Assembly (NCBI GenBank): GCA_938042245.1
Contig: CALIRO010000018.1
Span: 1-64,000, forward strand
Length of the DNA: 64,000 nucleotides
Source of the DNA: an uncultured Thermoguttaceae bacterium
GTDB taxonomy: Bacteria; Planctomycetota; Planctomycetia; Pirellulales; Thermoguttaceae
Direction of reading: 5' to 3'
The notes under the pieces are model-generated. The model searched no databases and was not told where the DNA came from. It was given only the letters and a program-made list of their open reading frames with translations. Made by a program: the position numbers and the translations under genes. Position 1 is the stretch's first letter, and the number at the start of each line of letters is the position of its first letter. This document shows, piece by piece, positions 18,229 through 26,685 of this stretch.

Positions 18229-18464
18229 CGCCCATTTTTCAGGTGAATTGCTGTTTCCATCGCTACACCTTGCCATCTCTGGGGGCCAATCGACCAAAAA
18301 TATGGAACGCTTCATCTACGTGGTCTCCCAAGACATTCCTCCGAAAGGAGCAATCCCGTTTTTGTGATGGATTTTTGCTCTCTGGAGTGCGGCTTCCGCG
18401 GCACTGACAGTCGGGGGCATTCTCTCTAACCCCAGCAACCTACTTCAGTTCGGCGGAAATGTTA
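18229..18464 (+). repeat. R2 element copy d, longer and more diverged
   Basis: The right end TTCGGCGGAAATGTTA (18449-18464) matches the R2 terminal repeat, and CATTCCTCCGAAA near 18334 is shared with copies b and c. Between them are TTCT/TCTGGAGTGC-type stretches in the same order as in the other copies. The left end is uncertain: TTTTTCAGGTGAAT near 18236 is a weak match, making this copy longer than the others. It sits in the divergent cheY/cheW control region, so it may affect expression. Confidence 0.55.
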
Positions 18465-18721
18465 CAAAGATGTTAATTTTGGCAGTTATAGGGGAAAGGC
18501 AAACAATATAGCGTCTTTGCACGCCGGGGGGCCGGTTAGCAGGTTTTCTCTCGGGGGATTTAGACTGCACTGGGGCGGACTGCAACCTATACACCTATAG
18601 GAAAGGGTATGCAGAAGCGATTTAGGTCAGAAAGGCTCTGGGGAGTCGGCTTCAGGGCCTAGGAAGGGGTAGCTATCGATCCGACAACACGAATGAACAG
18701 CTTTTTTAAGGGAGGATAAAT

Positions 18722-19216
18722 ATGCCCACATTGGTTCAAGAGCCCGTTTTAGCGGAAGCCCGTCAAAGGGAAGGTGCAGGGTCTCTGCAGCTGGTCAGTT
18801 TCCGACTGGGGCAAGAGGAATATGGGATCGAAATTACCAAGGTGCAAGAGATCATCCTGATGGGGGAGATTACCCGATTGCCGCAGACGCCGGCTTATAT
18901 CAAGGGCTTGATCAATTTGCGCAGTACGGTGATCCCGATAATGGACCTGCGACTTCGGTTTGGTTTGCCGCCCCAGGAACCGACGGAAGAAACTCGGATT
19001 ATGGTGGTCAATGTGCGTGGCAAGACGATTGGGATTATTGTGGACGCGGTAAGCGAGGTCCTTCGGATTTCTAAGGATCAGATTGCCCCTCCGCCGCCGA
19101 CGGTTGCTGGCTTGGGCCGGGAGTATTTGACCGGGTTGGTGAAGCTGGAGAACCGGCTTTTGATCCTCCTGGATATTGAGAAACTGTTTGCAGGAGAACA
19201 AAGTACCACTGGATAA
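18722..19216 (+). CDS. cheW: Chemotaxis coupling protein CheW
   Basis: 164 residues, standard CheW length. It has the two-lobed SH3-like fold with landmarks LVSFRLGQEEYGIEI, ITRLPQTPAYIKGLINLRS and IMDLRLRFGLP. CheW bridges receptors to the CheA kinase. A good ribosome site (GGGAGGA) lies a few bases before ATG 18722. It is the first gene of the + strand cluster cheW-cheR-cheA-cheC-cheD. No receptor gene is encoded in the window, so receptors must lie elsewhere. Confidence 0.95.
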   Translation: MPTLVQEPVLAEARQREGAGSLQLVSFRLGQEEYGIEITKVQEIILMGEITRLPQTPAYIKGLINLRSTVIPIMDLRLRFGLPPQEPTEETRIMVVNVRGKTIGIIVDAVSEVLRISKDQIAPPPPTVAGLGREYLTGLVKLENRLLILLDIEKLFAGEQSTTG

Positions 19217-19451
19217 GAAACAGAGGCCAGCTTGGGCCTAGGTTTTTTGCAAAAAAACTCGGGAGAAAAGTCCGTTAAAAGGGGCCAGCTCGGCGGAACG
19301 GTTAGGAGAGTTTTCCTTGCGCAACTGGCGACAGCAAGGAATCACCGGCCTGAGCCCGCTAAGCGGGCGGAACGATTCGGAAATCGTTTGGCAGCACGGG
19401 CAGGCCTAAGAAGGAGGTAATAAGAAGCCCACGAAGCAGAGGGTGGCCGCC

Positions 19452-20354
19452 ATGAGCGAAAGTTCCCATCTGATTGCGCCGATTCCGGCCATCGGGAATC
19501 TGGAGCAGGTAACTGATATCCAGTTGGCCCGATATGCCGAACTGATTTACCACAAGAGCGGCATTCGGATTTCCCCGCAAAAGAAGATGCTTTTATCGAA
19601 TCGGTTGCGGCGTCGGCTTCGGGAGACCGGGATAGCCGATTTTGAAGCTTATTATCAGCACCTGCGGAACCTCCCGCCGGGCCATCCGGAATGGAACGCC
19701 TTTTTGCAAGAGATCACTACGCACGAAACGTATCTGTTTCGGGACGAGGCCCAATGGCGGTGGTTTCGGCAGGAGTATTTGGCGCAGATGTCGGCCGAAG
19801 CGCAGGCGGGCCGACGGCCACGCAGTCTGCGGATCTGGTCGGCTGCCTGTAGCACCGGGGATGAAGTATATACGATTGCCTGTTGCATTGCCGGTGCGTT
19901 GCTGAACTATCAGCAGTGGCATATTACCATTTTAGGGACCGATATCGGGGCCGGTGCCATTGCTCAGGCGCAGGCTGGCGTCTTTGGGGAACGAGCGATG
20001 CACCTGGTACCGGAAGAATACCGTCGGCGCTTTTTTATCAAGGCCAAGGATGCGGCGATTTGGCAGGCTGCTGCCGTGTTGAAGAAGATGGTGTGTTTTC
20101 GGCAGCACAATTTATTGGAGCCGTTGCGCACCCCGCCGTTTGATCTGGTATTTTTGAAAAACGTGTTGATCTATTTCGATGCGGCGTCGAAAAAGCGGGT
20201 TTTGGAGAATGTACGCAAGCTCATTAAGCCGGGCGGGATGTTGGTAACCGGAGCCGCGGAAGGAGTGGGCGAATTTTTGCGGGATTTTGAGCGACTGAAT
20301 CCCTGGCTGTATCGGCAACGTATGCCAGTACCTGTAGCGGAGGTTCGTCGATGA
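19452..20354 (+). CDS. cheR: Chemoreceptor methyltransferase CheR
   Basis: 300 residues. The N-terminal helical domain (LARYAELIYHKSGIRI) is followed by the SAM-dependent methyltransferase domain with motif I RIWSAACSTGDEVYTIAC and a later DLVFLKNVLIYFD strand-loop typical of CheR. It methylates glutamates on chemoreceptors. ATG 19452 is chosen because AGAGGG lies 8 bases upstream; GTG 19443 in the same frame has no ribosome site. The stop overlaps the cheA start (ATGA), implying translational coupling. The matching methylesterase CheB is not encoded in this window. Confidence 0.93.
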   Translation: MSESSHLIAPIPAIGNLEQVTDIQLARYAELIYHKSGIRISPQKKMLLSNRLRRRLRETGIADFEAYYQHLRNLPPGHPEWNAFLQEITTHETYLFRDEAQWRWFRQEYLAQMSAEAQAGRRPRSLRIWSAACSTGDEVYTIACCIAGALLNYQQWHITILGTDIGAGAIAQAQAGVFGERAMHLVPEEYRRRFFIKAKDAAIWQAAAVLKKMVCFRQHNLLEPLRTPPFDLVFLKNVLIYFDAASKKRVLENVRKLIKPGGMLVTGAAEGVGEFLRDFERLNPWLYRQRMPVPVAEVRR

Positions 20355-23300
20355 GTGCTACGGACCAGCCTGGTAAGGATGAATTTTACGAAAGTCTTCT
20401 GGGGGACTTTTTGGACGAGTCGGCCCAGTTGCTGGATCGACTGAACGAAAACCTCTTGAAGCTAGACGAATGGACACAAGTCAGCGAAAATCTCCCAGAG
20501 CCCCGCTGTCATGAAGATCTCCTGAACGACATGTTTCGGGCCGCTCATAGCCTGAAAGGCCTCTCGGCTATGCTGGGCCTGCAAGAGATTAACCACCTGA
20601 CACATAAGGTGGAGAATGTTTTTGATGCAGCCCGAAAAGGAGCACTCCGGGTTACCCGGGAGGTAGTGAATTTGCTTTTTGAAGCGGTGGACCGCCTGGC
20701 CGCCTTGATCGAAGCGCTAAAAGAACCAAACGGAGAACCGGTGGAATATGAGGGGGTATTGGCAAAGATTCATCAGGTTTTAAAGGCCAGCGGGGCCGAT
20801 CGCGCTCAATCGACCCAGGCGGATGCGGAACGGGCTTTGGCTGCCATTGAACGGGGGCTGCAAGCCTTGGATGAGCCGACCCATTCGCCAGCTGAGGCAG
20901 ATGCGGCGCTGGGGCCGGTTGTGCCCGTGGGGGGCCAGCCTCCGTCGGGTTTTGCTGCCCGCCTAAAAGCCGCCTCGCCACATCCCCCCGCCCAAGGCTC
21001 TCGAATCGAAGCGGACTTCTCCAAGCAGGGGGAGCAACCTGCGGGAACCCAGGCAGCTCCTTCCGGTTGCTTGCGTGAACAACCCGTGGCAGCGACCACT
21101 GGAGGGGCCGAACTTTCCGATCCCCTTGCAGGAATCGACGACGAAGCCGCCTTACCGGCCAAATATATAGGCATCTTCATCGATGAAGCCACCGAGACCT
21201 TGGATCAACTGACTGAGCTCCTGCTGGCCAACGAAAGGGTCGGCCAAAAAGAGACGGTGGAACAGTTGATGGTCTTGGCCCATAAATGGAAGGGGTCGGC
21301 GGCTTCGGTGGGACTGCATCGGGCCGCCAAATTGGCCCACCTGATGGAGGACGTTTTGCAAGGGCTTCTGGCTCAGCACGCGTTGCCCAATCCTTGGTTG
21401 ACTGATACCCTTCTGCGAACTACGGATGCGCTTCGGCAGTTTGTGGAAACGCTTCGCCAGGGGCAGCCTCGAACAGACCATTTTGGACCAGTAGCTTGTG
21501 AACTTTTGGCAGTTCAGCAAGCCATACCATCCCAACCATCCATTCTACCTACTCCGCCCGAGGCTCGTAAGGCGGAGGCCCAAGCACAACCTTCTGCCGA
21601 TCCGGTCTGTCCCTTGGCGGATTCCGGCACCGGCAACCTGAGTTCTTTCTCCTGCCAGGTGCCTCCGATTGTTAGCCCAGATTGGCGGCAGAAGGTGGTT
21701 GCCAAACTGCCGGAAGGCGCCCGAGCGATTGTCGGAGAGGTCTATTTCGAGAAGGAACTCCCGTTGGTGGGGTTGAAAGGGAGGTTGATTTACGAGAAGC
21801 TTTGTCGGCTTGGTGAAGTCTGCCAATGCGATCCGCCCCCGGATCGCCTGGAAGATGCCGAACAATTAGAAAAGTTTTCGTTTGCTCTGCTGACCGAACA
21901 ACCTTTGGCATTGGTAGAAAACCAGTTAGAGATTGCTGGGATACGCGGGAAGGTTTTGGAAATTTGGCCACCTCAGAGTTCGCTCGGGACTCCGGAGGGA
22001 TCGGCGGCCAGTCTGTGCGGTCCCGCCAGCTTGGCTGAGCAGCTAGGATCGGCGGCCCAATCTAGCGGGTCGGCTGAGGCGGCAGGAGCTAGCAGCAGCA
22101 GACGGTCTGCTGGGGTGCCCCCCGCTGGCCCTTCTGCGGAACCACCGTCTGGCGAAGCTACCCGACCTGCTGAAACGCTCCGGGTGGATATCGAACGGCT
22201 AGATGAACTGATGAACCTGGCCGGACAATTGGTGCTCAACAAGGCCCGGTTCACCCGGATCGGCGAAAGCCTCAAAGGGCTGCTTTCCGCTCGAAATCCT
22301 TTGCAAATCTTCGAGAGGATTTCGGCTGCTTTGGAGGCCATTAGCCAAAGCAGTTACCGGGAGGATAAGGAGCCTCACAAGGAATTGCAGGCGCTTCGGG
22401 CGACGGTCCGTCGAATCCACCAGGAGGTGGTAGAGCTAGGCAAAGAGTTACAAGTGCTTCCGCGTGCTCGGCAAGCGGTGTATGAATTTCAAGAGGCAGT
22501 GCATCAATTGGACCGGGTTACCGACGGTCTGCAGCAGACGGTGATGCAGACCCGAATGGTTCCGATTGGGCCGCTGTTTGCGCGGTTTAAGCGGGTGGTT
22601 CGGGACATTACCCGGCTGAACGGCAAGAGCGCTCGGTTGGTGATCATTGGGGAAAAGACCGAACTGGACAAGCGGATGATCGACGAACTGGGGGATCCGC
22701 TGATCCATCTGGTTCGCAATGCGTTGGATCATGGCATTGAGCCGCCCGAAGTACGGGAATCGCTCGGCAAACCCCGCCAAGGTACGGTTACCTTGGAGGC
22801 ATTCCATCGGGGAAATAGCATTGTCATTCGCGTTTCGGACGATGGTCGGGGGTTGGACGCTGAAAAAATTCTCAAAAAAGCCATGGAAAAGGGGCTGGTC
22901 AGCCCGGCGGATGCCGAGAAGATGAGCCGGCAGGAGATTTATCAACTGATCTGGCAGCCGGGCCTTAGCACCGCAGAGAAAGTAACAGAGATCTCCGGCC
23001 GCGGAATGGGAATGGACATTGTCTGGGCGAAGATTTCGGAGCTGAATGGGAGTGTGGAGATCGACAGCACCCCCGGCCTGGGCACCACGATGACGATCAA
23101 ATTGCCGCTCACCTTGGCTATTCTACCCAGCCTGATGATTCAGATTGATGGCGAGACGTTTGCCCTACCGATTGAAGCGGTAGGAGAGATCGTGCATTTG
23201 AAGGGCTCTGATATGTACACGATTCAGGGGCGTTGGGTGGCCCGGGTGCGCAATACGGTCATCTCAGTAGTCCATTTACGAGATCTGTTCCGCTGGAATC

Positions 23301-23560
23301 AACCCAGCGCCAACCAGACCGGAAAATCCGAACAGACCACCTTGGTGATTTTGGGAGATACGGGTCGGCAGATTGGATTGGCTGTGGATGGCGTGCTGGG
23401 AGAAGAAGACGTAGTGATCAAATCGATTTCGGAAAATTACCATAACGTGCCAGGTTTGGCAGGGGCCAGTATCCTTGGCGATGGACGGGTTGCCTTGATC
23501 CTGGATGTTTCGGCCTTAGTGGAGATGGCCTCCGGACGACATTCTGCTAGTTCATGTTAG
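20351..23560 (+). CDS. cheA: Chemotaxis histidine kinase CheA with two Hpt domains
   Basis: 1069 residues, longer than the ~650 of classical CheA. Domains in order: Hpt1 with His66 in FRAAHSLKGL; a Pro/Ala-rich linker; Hpt2 with His311 in VLAHKWKGSA; another linker; a P2-like domain (about 450-550); the dimerisation helix pair (from ~607, RLDELMNLAGQLVLNKA); the GHKL ATPase with N box HLVRNALDHGIE (~787) and G boxes DDGRGLD and GRGMGMDIV (~830, ~883); and a C-terminal CheW-like domain from ~920. All kinase motifs are intact. It autophosphorylates and passes phosphate to CheY. Two Hpt domains suggest branching or graded output. The start overlaps the cheR stop. Confidence 0.95.
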   Translation: MSATDQPGKDEFYESLLGDFLDESAQLLDRLNENLLKLDEWTQVSENLPEPRCHEDLLNDMFRAAHSLKGLSAMLGLQEINHLTHKVENVFDAARKGALRVTREVVNLLFEAVDRLAALIEALKEPNGEPVEYEGVLAKIHQVLKASGADRAQSTQADAERALAAIERGLQALDEPTHSPAEADAALGPVVPVGGQPPSGFAARLKAASPHPPAQGSRIEADFSKQGEQPAGTQAAPSGCLREQPVAATTGGAELSDPLAGIDDEAALPAKYIGIFIDEATETLDQLTELLLANERVGQKETVEQLMVLAHKWKGSAASVGLHRAAKLAHLMEDVLQGLLAQHALPNPWLTDTLLRTTDALRQFVETLRQGQPRTDHFGPVACELLAVQQAIPSQPSILPTPPEARKAEAQAQPSADPVCPLADSGTGNLSSFSCQVPPIVSPDWRQKVVAKLPEGARAIVGEVYFEKELPLVGLKGRLIYEKLCRLGEVCQCDPPPDRLEDAEQLEKFSFALLTEQPLALVENQLEIAGIRGKVLEIWPPQSSLGTPEGSAASLCGPASLAEQLGSAAQSSGSAEAAGASSSRRSAGVPPAGPSAEPPSGEATRPAETLRVDIERLDELMNLAGQLVLNKARFTRIGESLKGLLSARNPLQIFERISAALEAISQSSYREDKEPHKELQALRATVRRIHQEVVELGKELQVLPRARQAVYEFQEAVHQLDRVTDGLQQTVMQTRMVPIGPLFARFKRVVRDITRLNGKSARLVIIGEKTELDKRMIDELGDPLIHLVRNALDHGIEPPEVRESLGKPRQGTVTLEAFHRGNSIVIRVSDDGRGLDAEKILKKAMEKGLVSPADAEKMSRQEIYQLIWQPGLSTAEKVTEISGRGMGMDIVWAKISELNGSVEIDSTPGLGTTMTIKLPLTLAILPSLMIQIDGETFALPIEAVGEIVHLKGSDMYTIQGRWVARVRNTVISVVHLRDLFRWNQPSANQTGKSEQTTLVILGDTGRQIGLAVDGVLGEEDVVIKSISENYHNVPGLAGASILGDGRVALILDVSALVEMASGRHSASSC

Positions 23561-23570
23561 GGAGTCTGTC

Positions 23571-24185
23571 ATGAGTTCTCCATCGGTGCAATCGGAGAAG
23601 TTAAGAGTCCTTCATGAATTATTGGCGGCAGCGACCCATGAGGCATCGGTCACGATGTCCCGATGGACCAACGGCCTGATTACGCTCAGCCTGGATGAAG
23701 TACGGGAGCTCCCGCTGGAAGAGGCAATTGCCGAGTTGGGCATAGATGACCAATTGCTCACTATGGTCGTTTTGAGTCTAGAAGGACCGTTAAGCGGGGA
23801 AATGATTTTGACCTTTGATGAGCAGAATGCGCGCCAATTGGCCGCCTCCTTGCTCAATCGACCCGTACCCCAGCAAGAGGAATGGACGGAATTGGAAAGA
23901 TCCGCTTTGACCGAGACGGGCAATATCTTGGCCTGTTCATATATGAGTGCGTTGTCTCGGCTGATTGGGGAAGATCTGATGCTGACGGCCCCTTATTTTC
24001 TCCAAGACTATGGCGGCAGTGTGCTCCAACAGGCCCTATTGCCTCAGGCCATGGCTGGGGATCAAGTCTTGATATGCCGAACAGGTTTTCATCGGCATGG
24101 TCAAGACCTGAATTGGCGGGGCTTGTTTGTTCCTAGCCAGCAGCTTCGGGAGGCGATGGAAAAAGCGATTCAGACTCCCGCTTAA
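23571..24185 (+). CDS. cheC: CheC-type CheY phosphatase
   Basis: 204 residues. The signature S-x3-E-x2-N-x22-P is present in the second half (SALTETGNIL, then Pro in LTAPYF exactly 22 residues after the Asn). This is the active site of the CheC/FliY/CheX phosphatases that dephosphorylate CheY-P. The corresponding helix in the first half (LHELLAAATHEASVTM) lacks the Glu/Asn pair, so one of the two pseudo-symmetric sites looks inactive. It is followed by CheD, its usual partner, which binds CheC and is stimulated by CheY-P signalling. It starts 10 bases after the cheA stop with AGGGAG upstream. Confidence 0.85.
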   Translation: MSSPSVQSEKLRVLHELLAAATHEASVTMSRWTNGLITLSLDEVRELPLEEAIAELGIDDQLLTMVVLSLEGPLSGEMILTFDEQNARQLAASLLNRPVPQQEEWTELERSALTETGNILACSYMSALSRLIGEDLMLTAPYFLQDYGGSVLQQALLPQAMAGDQVLICRTGFHRHGQDLNWRGLFVPSQQLREAMEKAIQTPA

Positions 24186-24247
24186 ACCGGCATAATGGAT
24201 ATAATATCACTTCCTGACTGCCTGGACCCAACCTTAAAGGAATCCCT

Positions 24248-24739
24248 ATGCGGTGCTTTGCCCCTAATGAGGAAATCCAGATTGCTTCCGTTGGGATAGG
24301 GCAGATTCTCGTAGCCCACAAACCCGCTCGACTCTCAGCCGTTTTAGGCTCTTGTGTCGGGGTGGCCGTTTATCACCCTCGGCTTGGAGTAGGCGGATTG
24401 GCCCATGTAGCCCTGCCGCAGTCGAACGGCCGATCCGACAATCCGGCCAAGTTCGCCGATACGGCCGTGCCCGCGCTGCTTGAAGAGCTGCAAAACCAAG
24501 GGGTTCCTCCCGCAGGCTTGGTGGCCAAAATCGCCGGCGGAGCCTGCATGTTTCAAACTCGAGGTCCCTTGCAGATCGGAGAGGCCAATATTCAGGCCGT
24601 TCGAGCAGCTCTTGCTCAAGCCAATATTCGACTAGTCAGAGAACATGTCGGAGGCACTACCGGCCGACGCATCACGCTGGATTGCACCGACGGGAGTCTG
24701 CGGGTGGAAATCGCAGGCCGACATGTAGAAATCTTGTAA
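24248..24739 (+). CDS. cheD: Chemoreceptor glutamine deamidase CheD
   Basis: 163 residues, typical CheD length. The catalytic Cys is in LGSCVGVAVY and the catalytic His in GGLAHVALP; the AKIAGGACMF segment matches the conserved AKIFGGA motif. CheD deamidates receptor glutamines and is regulated through CheC. It is the last gene of the cluster and converges with metK, 125 bases away. Its presence with CheR and CheC but without CheB points to a CheC/CheD-based adaptation branch, at least locally. Confidence 0.93.
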   Translation: MRCFAPNEEIQIASVGIGQILVAHKPARLSAVLGSCVGVAVYHPRLGVGGLAHVALPQSNGRSDNPAKFADTAVPALLEELQNQGVPPAGLVAKIAGGACMFQTRGPLQIGEANIQAVRAALAQANIRLVREHVGGTTGRRITLDCTDGSLRVEIAGRHVEIL

Positions 24740-24864
24740 TCGTTCCGCTGCCTCGAAGAGGAGGGGTTTGTGGTCGGCCGCCTACCTGGTCGCGCTCCGG
24801 CGGGAGGGGGGCAGCGAAGCATCGGTTTTTCTAGTTCGTTGCCCCGGGCTGTTCGCAGGTTTGG

Positions 24865-26064
24865 TTAGGAGGCGGCCACCGGTTCTGCGGCAGGCTGAAG
24901 ACCAACCGCCCGAGCTAATTCGGCAGCCCGATGGGTTCGCTCCCAGGTGAATTCTGGTTCATTTCTTCCAAAATGTCCGCCTGTAGCTGTCTTCCGGTAA
25001 ATCGGACGGCGGAGTTCCAAATAGTCAATCATGCCTCCTGGACTTAGGGGGAACATCTCCCGCACCAGTTCCGCCAGCCGATCATCCTCCACCAACCCGG
25101 TCCCTTTGGTATCGATCAACAAACTGACCGGCTCCGAAAGCCCAATGGCATAGGCTAACTGGACCTGGCATTCCTCGGCCAGCCCGGCGGCAACAATGTT
25201 TTTGGCCACATGACGGGCCATATAAGCGGCGCTGCGATCCACTTTGGTGGGATCTTTTCCACTAAACGCCCCTCCTCCGTGTGGTGCCCAGCCGCCGTAG
25301 GTATCCACCATAATCTTTCGGCCCGTGACACCGGTATCCCCATGCGGCCCACCGGTTACAAACCGCCCCGTAGGATTCACATGATAGGTAATCTTCCCTT
25401 CGACCAAGGATTTGGGCAGAACGGGCTTTACCACCTCTTCAATGACAAACTCCCGTATCTGCTTCTGTTTGACCCAGGGGGCATGTTGGGTGGAAACGAC
25501 CACTGTATCCACCCGAATCGGCTTTTTGCCTTCGTACTGGATGGTTACTTGGCTTTTGCTATCTGGACGGAGCCAATCGACTTTCCCCTTTTGCCGAAGT
25601 TGGGTTAGCCGTTCCAAGATCCGATGCGCCAGCCAGATCGGCAACGGCATCAGCTCCTTCGTCTGCCGGCAGGCATAGCCGAACATCATTCCCTGATCCC
25701 CGGCACCGAGCGGCTTTCCTTTGGCCGCATTCTCGTCCACCCCTTGCGCAATGTCCGGACTCTGCCGACGTAAGCTCACCAATACCGCACACGTCTCGGC
25801 ATTGTAACCCATTTGATCGCTGGTATAACCCACCTCCCGAATCACCTGCCGGACTACATCCGGATAGTCGATCTTGGCCTTGGTGGTAATTTCGCCTGCC
25901 ACCAAGGCCATGCCGGTCGCCACCAATGTCTCGCAAGCTACCCGACTGGTGGGGTCCTCGGCTATCAAAGCATCTAAGATGGCATCGGAGATTTGGTCGG
26001 CCAATTTGTCCGGATGGCCCATACTGACCGCTTCACTAGTAAACAAATAACGCCGCTGTGCCAC
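24865..26064 (-). CDS. metK: S-adenosylmethionine synthetase
   Basis: 399 residues, full length. It has the three pseudo-repeats of MetK: N-terminal [21 protein letters not shown], the ATP-binding [12 protein letters not shown] hexapeptide region, and the P-loop-like [18 protein letters not shown] with the catalytic Lys. It makes SAM from methionine and ATP, which is consumed by CheR and DNA methylases among others. GTG 26064 is used with GGAGGG 7 bases upstream. A ~190-base leader with strong secondary structure lies upstream (see leader entry). Only the last few residues are variable. Confidence 0.97.
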   Translation of the reverse strand: MAQRRYLFTSEAVSMGHPDKLADQISDAILDALIAEDPTSRVACETLVATGMALVAGEITTKAKIDYPDVVRQVIREVGYTSDQMGYNAETCAVLVSLRRQSPDIAQGVDENAAKGKPLGAGDQGMMFGYACRQTKELMPLPIWLAHRILERLTQLRQKGKVDWLRPDSKSQVTIQYEGKKPIRVDTVVVSTQHAPWVKQKQIREFVIEEVVKPVLPKSLVEGKITYHVNPTGRFVTGGPHGDTGVTGRKIMVDTYGGWAPHGGGAFSGKDPTKVDRSAAYMARHVAKNIVAAGLAEECQVQLAYAIGLSEPVSLLIDTKGTGLVEDDRLAELVREMFPLSPGGMIDYLELRRPIYRKTATGGHFGRNEPEFTWERTHRAAELARAVGLQPAAEPVAAS

Positions 26065-26254
26065 TGCTCATCCCTCCGTTGAGTTTCGAGGATTCGGAAT
26101 TGCAGTTCCTGAGTACCTGAGGTTGTCCGTTCGGTCGGGTCTGACAGTCCGGGCACCAGGCTCTGGCCCGGAAAAGATCAGCTCCATCCCAGTAGGTTCC
26201 CTCCCTTTTCCCGACCGAATGAGAGCTACCACATTCAGAGATCCTTTACTCCAA
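26065..26254 (-). promoter_or_regulatory. Structured 5' leader of metK, possible riboswitch of unknown class
   Basis: On the metK strand a perfect 10-bp stem pairs 26210-26219 with 26130-26139 (TTCGGTCGGG/CCCGACCGAA) and closes a ~90-base domain. Inside it is a strong hairpin at 26149-26171 with CCGGGC/GCCCGG arms. A further 65 bases lead to the ribosome site. The conserved SAM-I core is not recognisable. A regulatory RNA is inferred from the fold and the gene it precedes, not from a family match. Confidence 0.4.
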
Positions 26255-26261
26255 ATCTGGC

Positions 26262-26290
26262 ATTATAAAATTTCTGGCCAACTCCTTCAA
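26262..26290 (-). promoter_or_regulatory. Predicted housekeeping promoter of metK
   Basis: On the - strand a -35 box TTGAAG (26290-26285) and a perfect -10 box TATAAT (26267-26262) are separated by 17 bases. Transcription would start near 26255, giving the leader described above. Confidence 0.55.
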
Positions 26291-26470
26291 TCAAAACAGG
26301 CGGTTGGGCGTTCTGCGGCTGGGTGTGGCTTCTGGGGTGGCCGAAGGGGGAGAAAAATGGGCGGGCAGACGTCCTTTTCTGGCTTCTGCCTCTTTAGAGG
26401 GGTTTGCGCCCCCTACTACGACTTAACCTTGTTCCCCCTTCCCTGCAAACCGTACAATAAAAATTCTTGA

Positions 26471-26652
26471 GAACATTTCTGCCGAATGGAAAGGGGGCTC
26501 ATTGCAGGTCGGGCAGGAATGTAGGCTCCTAGCAGGCCATGGCTTTCTCATCGACCAAATGGAAACACCCACAGGTCTGCTGCAACCCCCTCGCCCTGCT
26601 TGGCCAGCGATCACCAAAAGGAAAGTTCTCGATCGGACGGAACTGTGGCAAA
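26471..26652. repeat. Possible R2 element fragment upstream of uvrA
   Basis: GAACATTTCTGCCGAATGG at 26471-26489 matches the R2 left end, and ATCGGACGGAACTGTGGC near 26633-26650 weakly matches the right end. The interior does not clearly match other copies. The rest of the metK-uvrA spacer (26291-26685) holds nothing else recognised. Confidence 0.3.
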
Positions 26653-26685
26653 TCGTAAACCTTTCCGAAGCGGATCAATCCCGCA

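Noticed and set aside
19232-19420. 62-codon frame between cheW and cheR
   Set aside because: Arg/Ala-rich with no domain; likely leader DNA.
26065-26254. SAM-I riboswitch before metK
   Set aside because: The conserved SAM-I core sequence was not found; only generic structure is supported.
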